A DNA stretch of 64,000 nt from Segnochrobactrum spirostomi. GTDB lineage: Bacteria; Pseudomonadota; Alphaproteobacteria; Rhizobiales; Segnochrobactraceae. The notes below the pieces were generated by a model, which ran no database searches, was not told the DNA's origin, and worked only from the letters and a program-made list of their open reading frames with translations. Of this stretch, positions 45,087-53,379 are shown one piece after another (position 1 is the stretch's first letter; each line of letters opens with the position of its first letter). The stretch lies in the NCBI RefSeq assembly GCF_009600605.1, contig NZ_VWNA01000001.1, positions 4,016,501-4,080,500 on the forward strand, in the 5' to 3' direction. A program made the position numbers and the translations under genes.

Positions 45087-45781
45087 GTGAGATCGAACCC
45101 AAACGCGCGCCTGCGGTCGCCCAGCAGATCGCCGAGGTCCTCATCGAGCGGATCGTTGCCGGCGTGCTGCCGCCCGGTACGCCCTTGCGCCAGGATCACG
45201 TCGCCGCCGAATTCGGCGCGAGCCATGTCCCGGCGCGCGAGGCGCTGCAATTCCTCTGTGCGCAGGGGTTGGCGATCAGCGAGCCACGGCGGGGCATCCG
45301 CGTCGCGCCGATGGATGCCCTGCACCAGCAGGAGGTGATCGAGATGCGGGCGGCGCTGGAATTGCTCGCCTTCCGTCATGCCGCCAAGCAATTCAACGCC
45401 CGGCATCTCGCCGCGATCGAAGCCGCCGTCACGGCCGGCGAGCAGGCGGGATCGATCGTGGAATGGGAGCGCGCAAACCGCGATTTCCATGCCGCGCTGG
45501 TGGCGCCGTGCCCGATGCGGCGGCTCTTGGCGGTGCTCGGACAATTGCGGCTCGCCCATTCTCGCATCGTGATCGCGATGGAGCGGAGCGCGAACTGGCT
45601 GCCGCGCTCGAACCATGAGCACCGGCAGATCTATGCGGCCCTCAAGGCGCGCGACCACCTTCGGGCGACCACCCTCCTGACCCGCCATCTCCACGGCATC
45701 GAACGGCCCGGCGCCGATGGTCAAGCGGTCGAGGCCGAAGCGCCGGATGCCCGAGAGCCGCGTGCGCGTCGCGATCGATGA
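45083..45781 (+). CDS. bioR: GntR family regulator, BioR-type
   Basis: The 232-residue protein has an N-terminal winged helix (VAQQIAEVLIERIVAGVLPPGTPLRQDHVAAEFGASHVPAREALQFL) and an FCD-type helical domain (NRDFHAALVAPCPMRRLL, HRQIYAALKARDH). BioR is the alphaproteobacterial repressor of biotin genes. The identity rests on its place divergent from bioYB and on two BioR-like boxes, one overlapping its start. Confidence 0.82.
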   Translation: MSEIEPKRAPAVAQQIAEVLIERIVAGVLPPGTPLRQDHVAAEFGASHVPAREALQFLCAQGLAISEPRRGIRVAPMDALHQQEVIEMRAALELLAFRHAAKQFNARHLAAIEAAVTAGEQAGSIVEWERANRDFHAALVAPCPMRRLLAVLGQLRLAHSRIVIAMERSANWLPRSNHEHRQIYAALKARDHLRATTLLTRHLHGIERPGADGQAVEAEAPDAREPRARRDR

Positions 45782-45811
45782 TCCTTCAAGCTCGCCCGCG
45801 GGCGGAGACGA

Positions 45812-46159
45812 TCAGCCGAGCCGTTCGAGATAGCCGGCGAGGACGGTTCGGCTCGCGTCCAGATGCGCGATCTTCGCCTCGAGGGTGGCGAGCGTGCCCT
45901 TCAGCGCGGCGAGAACCTCGGCGCACGGCTCGAAATCCGGCCGATCGGACCGCACGCAGGGCAGGAGGATGCGGATCGCATCGAGCTTCAGGCCCGCCTC
46001 GCTGAGGAGGCGGATACGCCGCGCGATTTCCTCGTCCGTCTCGTCGTAATCGCGGTAGCCGGACGCACGGCGCGACGGCACGAGCAGACCCTCCGCCTCG
46101 TAATAGCGCAGCATCCGGATGCTGATCCCGGTGCGTTTCGCGAGATCGCCGATCTGCAT
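45812..46159 (-). CDS. MerR family transcriptional regulator
   Basis: The 115-residue regulator has MQIGDLAKRTGISIRMLRYYEAEGLLVPSRRASGYRDYDE as winged helix and a short coiled-coil (LAALKGTLATLEAKIAHLDASRTVL). Two Cys (LLPCVRSD, EPCAEV) could sense thiol or metal, but the ligand is not evident. It is divergent from the alpha/beta hydrolase across a typical long-spacer MerR promoter. Confidence 0.88.
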   Translation of the reverse strand: MQIGDLAKRTGISIRMLRYYEAEGLLVPSRRASGYRDYDETDEEIARRIRLLSEAGLKLDAIRILLPCVRSDRPDFEPCAEVLAALKGTLATLEAKIAHLDASRTVLAGYLERLG

Positions 46160-46169
46160 GCGGCCCCCC

Positions 46170-46201
46170 TTGACCCTGACAGCGCTGTCAGACCCTAGCG
46201 T
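46170..46201 (+). promoter_or_regulatory. MerR-type promoter with operator in the spacer
   Basis: TTGACC (46170-46175) and TAGCGT (46196-46201) form -35 and -10 elements with an overlong 20-base spacer. The spacer holds the perfect 16-base palindrome CTGACAGCGCTGTCAG (46176-46191). This is the geometry that MerR activators correct by DNA distortion; it drives the hydrolase gene at 46236. Confidence 0.68.
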
Positions 46202-46235
46202 CCGCGCCCGACGATGAAAACAGGGAGTCGCGGGT

Positions 46236-47036
46236 ATGAAGATGGTCGAATGCGGCGGCGCGCGTGTCGCCTATCGGGTCGATGGCGACGGTCCGGGGCT
46301 GGTTTTGGTGCACGGCACCGGGGGCAACGCGGAGACCAATTGGGGCCACCTGGTGCCGGATCTCGCCCGGCATTGGCGCGTGGTGCGGCCGGATTATTCC
46401 GGGTCCGGGGAGACGCGGGACGACGGTGGGCCGCTCGGCGTCTCGCGTCTCGCGGCCGAAGTCGTCGCGGCCGCGGAAGCCGCAGATGCCGCGCCGTTCG
46501 ATCTCGTCGGCTTCTCGCTCGGGGCGGCGGTGGCGATGACGATCGCGGACGAATATCCACATCTGGTGCGACGCGTGGTGCTGCTCGGTGCCTTCATCGA
46601 CGGCGCCGATCCTCGGCAACGCATGCAGTTCGGGCTGTGGCGCGATCTCATCGCCTCCGACCGCGCGGCCATGGCGCGCCTCGTGCTGCTGACCGGTTTC
46701 AGTCCGGCCTTTCTGTCGCGCCTCGGCCACGACGGGATCGCGGAGGCGATCAGCGGGATCGTCTCCAGCAACGATTGGGAGGGCATGGCGCGGCAGGTCG
46801 AACTCGACCTCACGATCGACGTCCGCGCGGCGGCGCGCCGGATCGAGGCCCCCGTGCTCGTCATCGGCTGCACCCACGACCACATGGTGCCGCCGGACGA
46901 GGCGCGCGCCGTGGCGGCCCAAATCCCCGGTGCGCGCTACGCCGAGATGCCGACCGGACATCTCGCGGCGATCGAGCAGCCCGACGCCTTCACGGCCTTG
47001 CTGCGTGACTTTCTGCTCGACGGGGGGAGCGATTAG
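46236..47036 (+). CDS. Alpha/beta hydrolase
   Basis: The 266-residue protein has LVLVHGTGGNAETNW (oxyanion hole), the nucleophile elbow VGFSLGAAVAM and a late acid/His pair (CTHDHMVPPDE, PTGHLAAIEQP). Esterase, lactonase or haloperoxidase-like activities are possible. It appears to be the only gene controlled by the MerR promoter. Confidence 0.87.
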   Translation: MKMVECGGARVAYRVDGDGPGLVLVHGTGGNAETNWGHLVPDLARHWRVVRPDYSGSGETRDDGGPLGVSRLAAEVVAAAEAADAAPFDLVGFSLGAAVAMTIADEYPHLVRRVVLLGAFIDGADPRQRMQFGLWRDLIASDRAAMARLVLLTGFSPAFLSRLGHDGIAEAISGIVSSNDWEGMARQVELDLTIDVRAAARRIEAPVLVIGCTHDHMVPPDEARAVAAQIPGARYAEMPTGHLAAIEQPDAFTALLRDFLLDGGSD

Positions 47037-47119
47037 GAAGCGCCCAGCGCATCTCCGTCGCCCGTCGCGATCCGGAGCGGCTGCGAGAGGTGGTGAAACC
47101 TCCCGCAGTCGAGAGGTCG

Positions 47120-47860
47120 TCAGACGGAATAGCCGCCGTCCATCGTCAGGCTGGCACCGGTGGCGAAGGCGGCCTCGTCCCGGGCGAGATAGGACGTGAG
47201 CCCGGCGATCTCCTGCGGCTGGCCCATGCGGCCGAGGGGGACGTTCGGCAGGATGAAGTCGACATGCTCCTTCGTCATGTCGGTCGCGATCGGGCCGGGC
47301 TGGATGTTGTTGACCGTGATGCCGCGGGAGGCGAGGTCGATGGCGGCCCCCTTCACCAGCGTGGCGACGGCCGCCTTCGTCATCGCGTAGAGGCCTGCGC
47401 CGGGAAAGCCGACACGGTCCACGATGTTGCTGCCGATCGTGAGGATCCGGCCGCCCTTGCCGAGCACCGTCGCGGCTTTGCGCAGCGCGGCGAACACGCC
47501 GCGAATGTTCACGGCGACGATACGGTCGAAATCTTCGATCGAAATCTGATCGATGGTGCCGAGGCGCAGGATGCCGGCATTGACGACGACGATGTCGAGC
47601 CGCCCGAAGCGCTCCAAGGTCAGGTCGAAGGCGCTCTCGACGTCGGCCACATCCGCGCTGTCGGCGCGGAATGCCGCCGCCTCGCCACCGCTGCTCGCCA
47701 CGCGAGCGGCGAGCGCCGCCGCCTGGTCCGCGGAACTCGCATAGGTGAACGCGACCTTGGCGCCGTCCGCCGCGAGGCGTTCCACGATGGCGGCGCCGAT
47801 GCCGCGCGAGCCGCCCAGCACCAGGGCGACCTTGCCCTCGTGTTCCCGTTGATTGGTCAT
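47120..47860 (-). CDS. Short-chain dehydrogenase/reductase
   Basis: The 246-residue classical SDR has VLGGSRGIGAAIVERL, TYASSADQA (NADP type), VVNAGIL, IGSNIVDRV with the catalytic Ser, LYAMTKAAVATLVKG and the C-terminal MDGGYSV. Resembles FabG-like reductases and the protein at 35562. Divergent from a TetR gene 113 bases away that likely represses it. Confidence 0.88.
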   Translation of the reverse strand: MTNQREHEGKVALVLGGSRGIGAAIVERLAADGAKVAFTYASSADQAAALAARVASSGGEAAAFRADSADVADVESAFDLTLERFGRLDIVVVNAGILRLGTIDQISIEDFDRIVAVNIRGVFAALRKAATVLGKGGRILTIGSNIVDRVGFPGAGLYAMTKAAVATLVKGAAIDLASRGITVNNIQPGPIATDMTKEHVDFILPNVPLGRMGQPQEIAGLTSYLARDEAAFATGASLTMDGGYSV

Positions 47861-47877
47861 GTCCGAAATCCTTTGTA

Positions 47878-47889
47878 GACCGATTGGTC
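47878..47889. promoter_or_regulatory. Candidate TetR operator
   Basis: GACCGATTGGTC has GACC and GGTC arms as an inverted pair, 18 bases upstream of the SDR start and 85 upstream of the TetR gene. Read on the other strand it is GACCAATCGGTC, the motif in the right arm of the operator at 43238-43255. Confidence 0.6.
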
Positions 47890-47973
47890 CAGAACTACAT
47901 ATGAAATGTGGACCGTTCGATCAAGAATGATTTTTGACCTATCAGTCCGTTTGAAATCGGAAAGGAGGGCGGC

Positions 47974-48549
47974 ATGGCCAGGCACATCGAGTTCGACGCG
48001 GATGCCGCGCTCTGCGCCGCGATGCGGGCCTTCGGCAATCACGGCTACGAGGGGACCTCCACCTCGGACCTGCTCGATTGCATGGGCATCGCGCGGCAGA
48101 GCCTCTACGGCACGTTCGGCGACAAACGCCGCCTCTTCCTCAAGGCGTTGGAGCGATACAACGCCATGAGCGTCGATCATTTCATCGCCCTCCTGGCGGC
48201 GGGGCCGGATCGGCTCGGCGGCTTGGAGGCGGCGCTCACGTCGGTGGTCGCCCCGCCGGGTGGCCCTGAGACGGGGTGCCTGAGGCTTGCCTCGATTGCG
48301 GAGTTCGGGCACGCCGATCCGGATATCCATGCGATCAACGAGGCCGCCGCGCGCGTCCTCCTGAAGGCCATCGCGAGCCATCTCCGCGACGGCGTCGCCG
48401 CCCATGAGATCGCCGACGTCGATGTCGACGACGCAGCGCATTTCCTGCTGACCTTCGCGTCCGGCCTCAAGGTCGCCGCGCGCGCGGGCGACGATCCGGG
48501 TCGCCTGCGGTCCGCCATCCAAATGGCCCTGCGTTTGTTGCGTCCCTGA
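47974..48549 (+). CDS. TetR family transcriptional regulator
   Basis: The 191-residue protein has ALCAAMRAFGNHGYEGTSTSDLLDCMGIARQSLYGTFGDKRRLFLKALERY as DNA-binding region, a form common in TetR proteins next to SDRs, followed by a ligand domain (ETGCLRLASIAEFG). It is divergent from the SDR at 47120. Confidence 0.88.
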   Translation: MARHIEFDADAALCAAMRAFGNHGYEGTSTSDLLDCMGIARQSLYGTFGDKRRLFLKALERYNAMSVDHFIALLAAGPDRLGGLEAALTSVVAPPGGPETGCLRLASIAEFGHADPDIHAINEAAARVLLKAIASHLRDGVAAHEIADVDVDDAAHFLLTFASGLKVAARAGDDPGRLRSAIQMALRLLRP

Positions 48550-48623
48550 AGGGCCGCGACGCCTCGGTTCGGACGTCGAGGCCGTATTCTCGGGCCGCTT
48601 TCCCGCAGGACCGCCGGCTGCGA

Positions 48624-49403
48624 TCAAGCCGTCGGCACCGTGCCGCCGTCGATCACGATTTCCGTGCCGGTGATGCTCGCGGCGCGATCGGACACTACGA
48701 AGGCGACGAGGTCCGCAACCTCCTGCGGCTTCGCGGGGCGGCCGAGCGGGATTCCCCCGAGCGAGGCCATGATGATCCGCTTGCCGCCCTCGTAGTCCGT
48801 GCCGGCCTGCGTCGCGAGACGCTTGGCGAACTCCACCGACGCCTCGGTCTCGATCCAACCCGGTGCAACACGCACCACCCGCACGCCTTTCGGGGCGACC
48901 TCTTTGGAGAGGCTTTTGCTGTAGGTCGAGAGCGCTGCCTTTGCGGCGGCGTAAGCGGTGGTCGCTTCCGGCAGCGGGAGTTGGTGCTGGATCGACGTGA
49001 CGTGGACGACCACGCCGCTTCCTCTCGACACCATGCCGGGCACCAGCGCGCGGTCGAGGCGGACGGCGGGCATCAGGTTGTGATCCAGTTCCGCCGCCCA
49101 TTCCGCCTCGCCGAGTGCCGCGAAGCCTCCGGCCGGCGAAGAGGAGCCCCCCAGCATGTGAACGAGGATGTCGACCCCGCCGAGGCGATCCTGCACCGCA
49201 TTCGTCACGAGGGCACACCCCTCGACGGTCGTCAGGTCGGCCGCGACGAAGATCGCGGGCGGCATCGTGCTCGGGGTGGATCGGGCGGCCGTGAGCACGG
49301 TGGCGCCGAGGTCGGCAAGCAGCGCGACCGTCGCGGCTCCCGCGCCCCGGGTTCCAGAGGTGACGAGCGCGCGTTTGCCGGAGAGATCGATGAAGCCGGT
49401 CAT
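48624..49403 (-). CDS. Short-chain dehydrogenase/reductase
   Basis: The 259-residue SDR has [29 protein letters not shown] in place of [13 protein letters not shown] and [14 protein letters not shown] with catalytic Tyr/Lys, and [10 protein letters not shown]. Its start overlaps the stop of the NTF2-like gene (TGATG), so the pair is coupled and probably controlled by the divergent LysR. Confidence 0.87.
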   Translation of the reverse strand: MTGFIDLSGKRALVTSGTRGAGAATVALLADLGATVLTAARSTPSTMPPAIFVAADLTTVEGCALVTNAVQDRLGGVDILVHMLGGSSSPAGGFAALGEAEWAAELDHNLMPAVRLDRALVPGMVSRGSGVVVHVTSIQHQLPLPEATTAYAAAKAALSTYSKSLSKEVAPKGVRVVRVAPGWIETEASVEFAKRLATQAGTDYEGGKRIIMASLGGIPLGRPAKPQEVADLVAFVVSDRAASITGTEIVIDGGTVPTA

Positions 49404-49723
49404 CAGCGGATCTCCAGCCGGGTGATGCGCTCGTCGGCGAGCGCGAAACGAAAGTCGAGGGTGATCGGGCTGCCGGGAAAGCGGCCGCTGACGCGGCAAC
49501 GAACGGTCACGGCGTCGGCGCCGCCGTGGGCCTCCAGGACGTCCGTCGTCTGCTGATATTTCTCCCGTGCACCCGTCCACCAGGCGCGGATCGCGGCGTG
49601 GCCCACATGGCTCGCGGCCTCGTCATCTACGGTCGCGTCGTCGGCGAACGACGCGACGAGCGCGTCAGCGTCGTCTCCCGTCTCCGTCGCGAAGAACGCG
49701 GCTATCGGCTTGGGCATGTCCAT
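49403..49723 (-). CDS. SnoaL/NTF2-like protein
   Basis: The 106-residue protein begins [36 protein letters not shown] and ends with strands ([33 protein letters not shown]) typical of SnoaL-like domains. Three nearby ATGs exist; 49723 lies six bases after GAGGAG. That ribosome site is inside a strong hairpin (49730-49761), so translation may be regulated. It is coupled to the SDR. Confidence 0.8.
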   Translation of the reverse strand: MDMPKPIAAFFATETGDDADALVASFADDATVDDEAASHVGHAAIRAWWTGAREKYQQTTDVLEAHGGADAVTVRCRVSGRFPGSPITLDFRFALADERITRLEIR

Positions 49724-49729
49724 TTTCAT

Positions 49730-49761
49730 CTCCTCGATCTCGCACGGGTGCGATCGAGGAG
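49730..49761 (-). promoter_or_regulatory. Hairpin that encloses the ribosome-binding site
   Basis: CTCCTCGAT and ATCGAGGAG are perfect inverted copies, with CGCAC and GTGCG forming the inner stem; two bases bulge on one side. On the minus-strand transcript the right end GAGGAG is the Shine-Dalgarno sequence of the NTF2-like gene, so the stem would hide it. As DNA it could instead be an operator of the divergent LysR gene. Confidence 0.55.
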
Positions 49762-49829
49762 AGGTAGGCAAGATAGATTGCTGTGATAATCGAGATAATA
49801 CGAAATGGAGAAATGAGAGAAATCGAACA

Positions 49830-50732
49830 ATGGCGGATGTCAGCCTGAGCGAGATGGAAGCGGCCCTCGCCATCGCCCGGCGCGGGACGTTCCGCGCCGC
49901 GGCGGTGGATTGTGGCGTATCCCCGGCCGCGCTCAGCCACCAGGTGGCGAAGCTGGAGGCATCGCTCGGGGTTCGCTTGTTTCATCGCACCACCCGCAGC
50001 GTCTCGTTGACCGAGGCAGGGCGGTTGTTCGTCGAACGTCTTGCGCCGGCGCTGCGCGACGTTCAGGACGGCGTGGAAGCGGTGAAGGCACAGAGCGGTA
50101 GCCCGAGCGGGACCATCCGGATCAATGCGGCGATCACGGCCGCGCGCGAGTTCCTCGAGCCCCTCGCGTTGGCCTTTCTGCGCCGTCACCCCTCGATGCA
50201 GCTCGATCTCGTCACGGACGGCCGGCTCGTCGATATCGTCGCGGAGGGTTTCGATTTCGGCGTCCGTGTCGCCGGTCTGGTGCCGAGCGACATGATCGCG
50301 GTGCCGCTCGGGCTCCCGCAGCGCTATGCGGTGGTGGCGTCGCCGGCTTATCTCGCCGAGCGGGGGACACCGCGCACGCCGGCCGATCTCCTCGGCCACG
50401 ATTGCATCCGCGTGCGCCTGCCCGGAGGAACGCTCTTTAGCTGGCACTTCGAGCGTGACGGCGACGTCGTCAACGTCGATGTCCAGGGCCGGGTGACGCT
50501 CGACGAAGGCACGCTCGCCCGTTCGGCGGCGCGTGAGGGCATGGGCCTCGCTTATCTTCATGCGTTTGGGATCGGCGGCGATGTCGCCGCGGGAACGCTG
50601 GTCCCGGTGCTCGCGGACTGGATGCCGCCCGCCGAAGATCTCTGCCTTTATTATCCGGGGCGCCGGCACCTCTCCGCGGCAATGAGTGCGTTCATAGCGC
50701 TCGCTCGCGCCCGCGCACGGGGCATCGCCTAG
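49830..50732 (+). CDS. LysR family transcriptional regulator
   Basis: The 300-residue regulator starts [47 protein letters not shown] and resembles LysR proteins of the LrhA/DsdC-like group that pair with SDRs; the effector domain follows ([23 protein letters not shown]). It is divergent from the NTF2-like/SDR pair and probably controls it. Confidence 0.89.
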   Translation: MADVSLSEMEAALAIARRGTFRAAAVDCGVSPAALSHQVAKLEASLGVRLFHRTTRSVSLTEAGRLFVERLAPALRDVQDGVEAVKAQSGSPSGTIRINAAITAAREFLEPLALAFLRRHPSMQLDLVTDGRLVDIVAEGFDFGVRVAGLVPSDMIAVPLGLPQRYAVVASPAYLAERGTPRTPADLLGHDCIRVRLPGGTLFSWHFERDGDVVNVDVQGRVTLDEGTLARSAAREGMGLAYLHAFGIGGDVAAGTLVPVLADWMPPAEDLCLYYPGRRHLSAAMSAFIALARARARGIA

Positions 50733-50756
50733 CTTCGTTGCGCGGGGCGCGGCGCG

Positions 50757-51656
50757 TCACGAGGGTTCGCGCGCGTAGAGCGTCGGCGGCAGGCCGACGT
50801 GCCGGCTGAAGGCGACGCTGAAGGCGCTCGCCGAGCCGTATCCGACCCGTGCCGCGATCTCCGCGACGGAGCCGGCGCGCCGTCGCAGGAGGCTCTTCGC
50901 CAGCGCCATCCGCCACGTCAGAAGATACTCCATCGGCGCGACGCCGACGCTGCGGCTGAACCGCTCGAAGAAGGCGGAGCGGGAGAGCGCCGCCGCGGCC
51001 GCGAGGTCTCCGACCGTCCAGGCGCGCGCCGGATCGCCATGCATCAGCCGGATCGCCGAGGCGAGCCGTGGGTCCGAGAGCCCGCTCAGAAGACCCGGCG
51101 CGGCACCGGTCGCCTCGGTCGAGCGCAGCGCCTCGATGAGCAGCACTTCGAGAAGGCGGGCGAGCACGATCTCGCGGACCGGCCGCTGGGCACGTGCCTC
51201 GTCGGCGACGAGGCGGACGAGCGTGGCGAGCCGCGCCTGCGACCGCACGTGCACGAGCGCCGGCAGGAGCGGCACCAGCAACGCCGCATCCGGCGAGCCG
51301 AACGCGCAATAGCCGACCAGCATGCGCAGATCGGGCGGCTCGTCCGACGGGCCGATGCGAAATGTCCCGTCGGGGAGCGCCACGGGCAGGCTGTCGGGGG
51401 CGTCCGCCGGCGGCGGCGCGAGGCTCGACGAGACGAAATCCTGCGCCGCCGGGATGAGGACGAAGTCGCCGGCCTGGAGAACGATCGGTTCGTGACCATC
51501 GACTTCGAGCCGGCTGCCGCCTTCGAGGATCGCACAATAGAACGGTCGGCCGGCCTCGGCGCGGCGGATGCGCCACGCGCCCGTAGCGGCGACCGTCTTG
51601 GAGAACGGCGCCTGCGGCTGGAGTAGCGTCACGATATCGGCGAGCGGGTCCGACAT
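50757..51656 (-). CDS. AraC family transcriptional regulator
   Basis: The 299-residue regulator has an N-terminal cupin (AraC-binding, cupin_6-like) domain with GRPFYCAILEGGSRLEV and LQAGDFVLIPAAQDF, and two C-terminal helix-turn-helix motifs (TVGDLAAAAALSRSAFFERFSRSVG; VAEIAARVGYGSASAFSVAFSRHVG). It is divergent from the SDR at 51758. Confidence 0.91.
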   Translation of the reverse strand: MSDPLADIVTLLQPQAPFSKTVAATGAWRIRRAEAGRPFYCAILEGGSRLEVDGHEPIVLQAGDFVLIPAAQDFVSSSLAPPPADAPDSLPVALPDGTFRIGPSDEPPDLRMLVGYCAFGSPDAALLVPLLPALVHVRSQARLATLVRLVADEARAQRPVREIVLARLLEVLLIEALRSTEATGAAPGLLSGLSDPRLASAIRLMHGDPARAWTVGDLAAAAALSRSAFFERFSRSVGVAPMEYLLTWRMALAKSLLRRRAGSVAEIAARVGYGSASAFSVAFSRHVGLPPTLYAREPS

Positions 51657-51663
51657 GTCGGAC

Positions 51664-51715
51664 TCCTGCGAATGAAAGGCGGACGTCTGATTATAGAGCG
51701 TCCGGGCTCGCAGGA
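51664..51715. promoter_or_regulatory. Inverted repeats between AraC and SDR genes
   Basis: TCCTGCGA (51664-51671) and TCGCAGGA (51708-51715) are perfect inverted copies. Inside them GGACG and CGTCC (51681, 51699) form a second pair around a TTATAG-like -10. The element fills most of the 101-base divergent gap. Confidence 0.5.
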
Positions 51716-51757
51716 CTATCTTCTCGTCGAAGCCATCGCGGCTCAGGGAGCCTTTCC

Positions 51758-52501
51758 ATGAAGACGATATTCATCACCGGTTGCTCGTCCGGGTTCGGCC
51801 TCGAAACGGCCCGTCTCTTCCTCGATCGCGGCTGGAAGGTCGTCGCCACTATGCGGACCCCGCGGGCGGATCTGCTGCCGGACTCGGACCGGCTCGCGAT
51901 CGTCCCGCTCGACGTCACCGACGTCGACAGCATCGCGAAGGCGATCGCGGCGGCCGGGGATATCGACGTCCTCGTCAACAATGCCGGGATCGGTTGGCTC
52001 AACGCGCTCGAGGGGACGCCGATGGCGGTCGCCCGCGACGTGTTCGAAACGAACACGCTCGGCACCATCGCGGTGACGCAGGCGGTGCTGCCGCACTTCC
52101 GTGCCCGCAAGGCGGGTGTCGTCATCAACGTGACCTCGACCGTCACGTTGAAATCGCTGCCGCTGCTCTCGGTCTATACGGCGAGCAAGGCGGCGGTGAA
52201 CGCCTTCACGGAGTCGCTCGCCCTCGAACTCGCCCCCTTCGGGATCCGTGCCCATCTGGTGCTGCCCGGCCGCGCGCCGGAGACCCGCTTCGGCGAGAAC
52301 GCCCGGGCCCGCATGGGCGATGGGTTTCCGGAGGCCTATCAGGACCAAGTGCAGGCCGTCTTCGCCTCTTGGGGCGAGCCGGGCGAGCTCACCCAATCGG
52401 CCGACGTCGCGGCGGCGATCTGGCGGGTCGCGACCGACCCGTCCGCCCCGGCACGGGTGCCCGCCGGAGCGGATGCGGTGGCGCTCGCCGCAGCCGCCTG
52501 A
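51758..52501 (+). CDS. Short-chain dehydrogenase/reductase
   Basis: The 247-residue SDR has IFITGCSSGFGLETARL, TMRTPRAD (NADP type), VNNAGIGWL, VTSTVTL with the catalytic Ser and YTASKAAVNAFTES. It resembles the SDR at 9552 more than the others. Opposite an AraC gene, whose regulation it probably shares. Confidence 0.88.
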   Translation: MKTIFITGCSSGFGLETARLFLDRGWKVVATMRTPRADLLPDSDRLAIVPLDVTDVDSIAKAIAAAGDIDVLVNNAGIGWLNALEGTPMAVARDVFETNTLGTIAVTQAVLPHFRARKAGVVINVTSTVTLKSLPLLSVYTASKAAVNAFTESLALELAPFGIRAHLVLPGRAPETRFGENARARMGDGFPEAYQDQVQAVFASWGEPGELTQSADVAAAIWRVATDPSAPARVPAGADAVALAAAA

Positions 52502-52508
52502 GCCGCCC

Positions 52509-53354
52509 TTACAGGCTGAGCAGGCGCACCGCGTTGGTGTGAAACACCTTTTCGAGAACGTCGTCGCGGAAGCCCGCGGCGGCGTAATCGTCGATCGACT
52601 GGCGGATCGGGCGGAACGGATAGGACGAGCCGAACAGGAACTGGTCGGCGAGGAAGCTGTTCGCCGCCTTCACATAGGCGTCCTCGCCCGGCTGGAAGAG
52701 GTACATGTCCGGGATCAGGTGGACGTTGGCGTGGCGGAAGGCGACGCCGATGATCTCCTGCACCCGCGGCCAGTAGCCGTGATAGACGGCGATCTGGAGC
52801 CGCGGGAAGGCGGCCGCCACCACCGCGACCCCCGACGGATCGTTGAAGCGCGGGTCGGGCGTCGTCGGACCGCTCATCAGGAAGAGCGGCACGCCGAGCT
52901 CCTGCAGGCGCTCGTAGATCGGCCAATAGAGCCGGTCGTCCGGATGACGCGGCGGCGCGCCGAAGCCCGGCTCGATGTCGATGCCCTTGAGCCCCAGCGT
53001 GCCGACGGCACGCTCGATCTCCTCGATCGCCGCCCGTTCGCCCTGGAGGGCCGGATCGACGGAGCCGATGCCGATCAGCTCGGCGTGCCCGCCGACGATC
53101 TCGTGGATGCGGTCGTTGGGCAGGTGCTGCGACGGCGTATGGCGCCCGACCACGACGGCCCGGGAGAGACCGGCGTCGCGGATCTCGGCGAGAAAGCCCT
53201 CCGGCGTCAGCGACCGGGTGAAATGGGCATCGTCGCCGCGGGTGCCGACGCGGCGGTTGAGCCACCGGGCGGTCTCGAATTCCGGGCTGCCGGGCGTCGC
53301 CCCGAAGAAGTCGTGCAGGAAGGCCGGCCGGCAGCGCAGGTCGATGATCGTCAT
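52509..53354 (-). CDS. Amidohydrolase family protein
   Basis: The 281-residue TIM-barrel protein has IIDLRCRP in place of the usual HxH, KGIDIEPGFGAPP with a PDDRLYWPIYERLQELGVPLFL strand-helix, AVYHGYWPRV and LFGSSYPFRP (usual acidic ligand replaced by Ser-Tyr). It is most like amidohydrolase_2 proteins (decarboxylases and lactonases), but the normal HxH pair is absent. It is 25 bases downstream of the SsuD-like gene and probably cotranscribed. Confidence 0.8.
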   Translation of the reverse strand: MTIIDLRCRPAFLHDFFGATPGSPEFETARWLNRRVGTRGDDAHFTRSLTPEGFLAEIRDAGLSRAVVVGRHTPSQHLPNDRIHEIVGGHAELIGIGSVDPALQGERAAIEEIERAVGTLGLKGIDIEPGFGAPPRHPDDRLYWPIYERLQELGVPLFLMSGPTTPDPRFNDPSGVAVVAAAFPRLQIAVYHGYWPRVQEIIGVAFRHANVHLIPDMYLFQPGEDAYVKAANSFLADQFLFGSSYPFRPIRQSIDDYAAAGFRDDVLEKVFHTNAVRLLSL

Positions 53355-53379
53355 GTCGGTCTCGTCGAACTCGGTGGGG

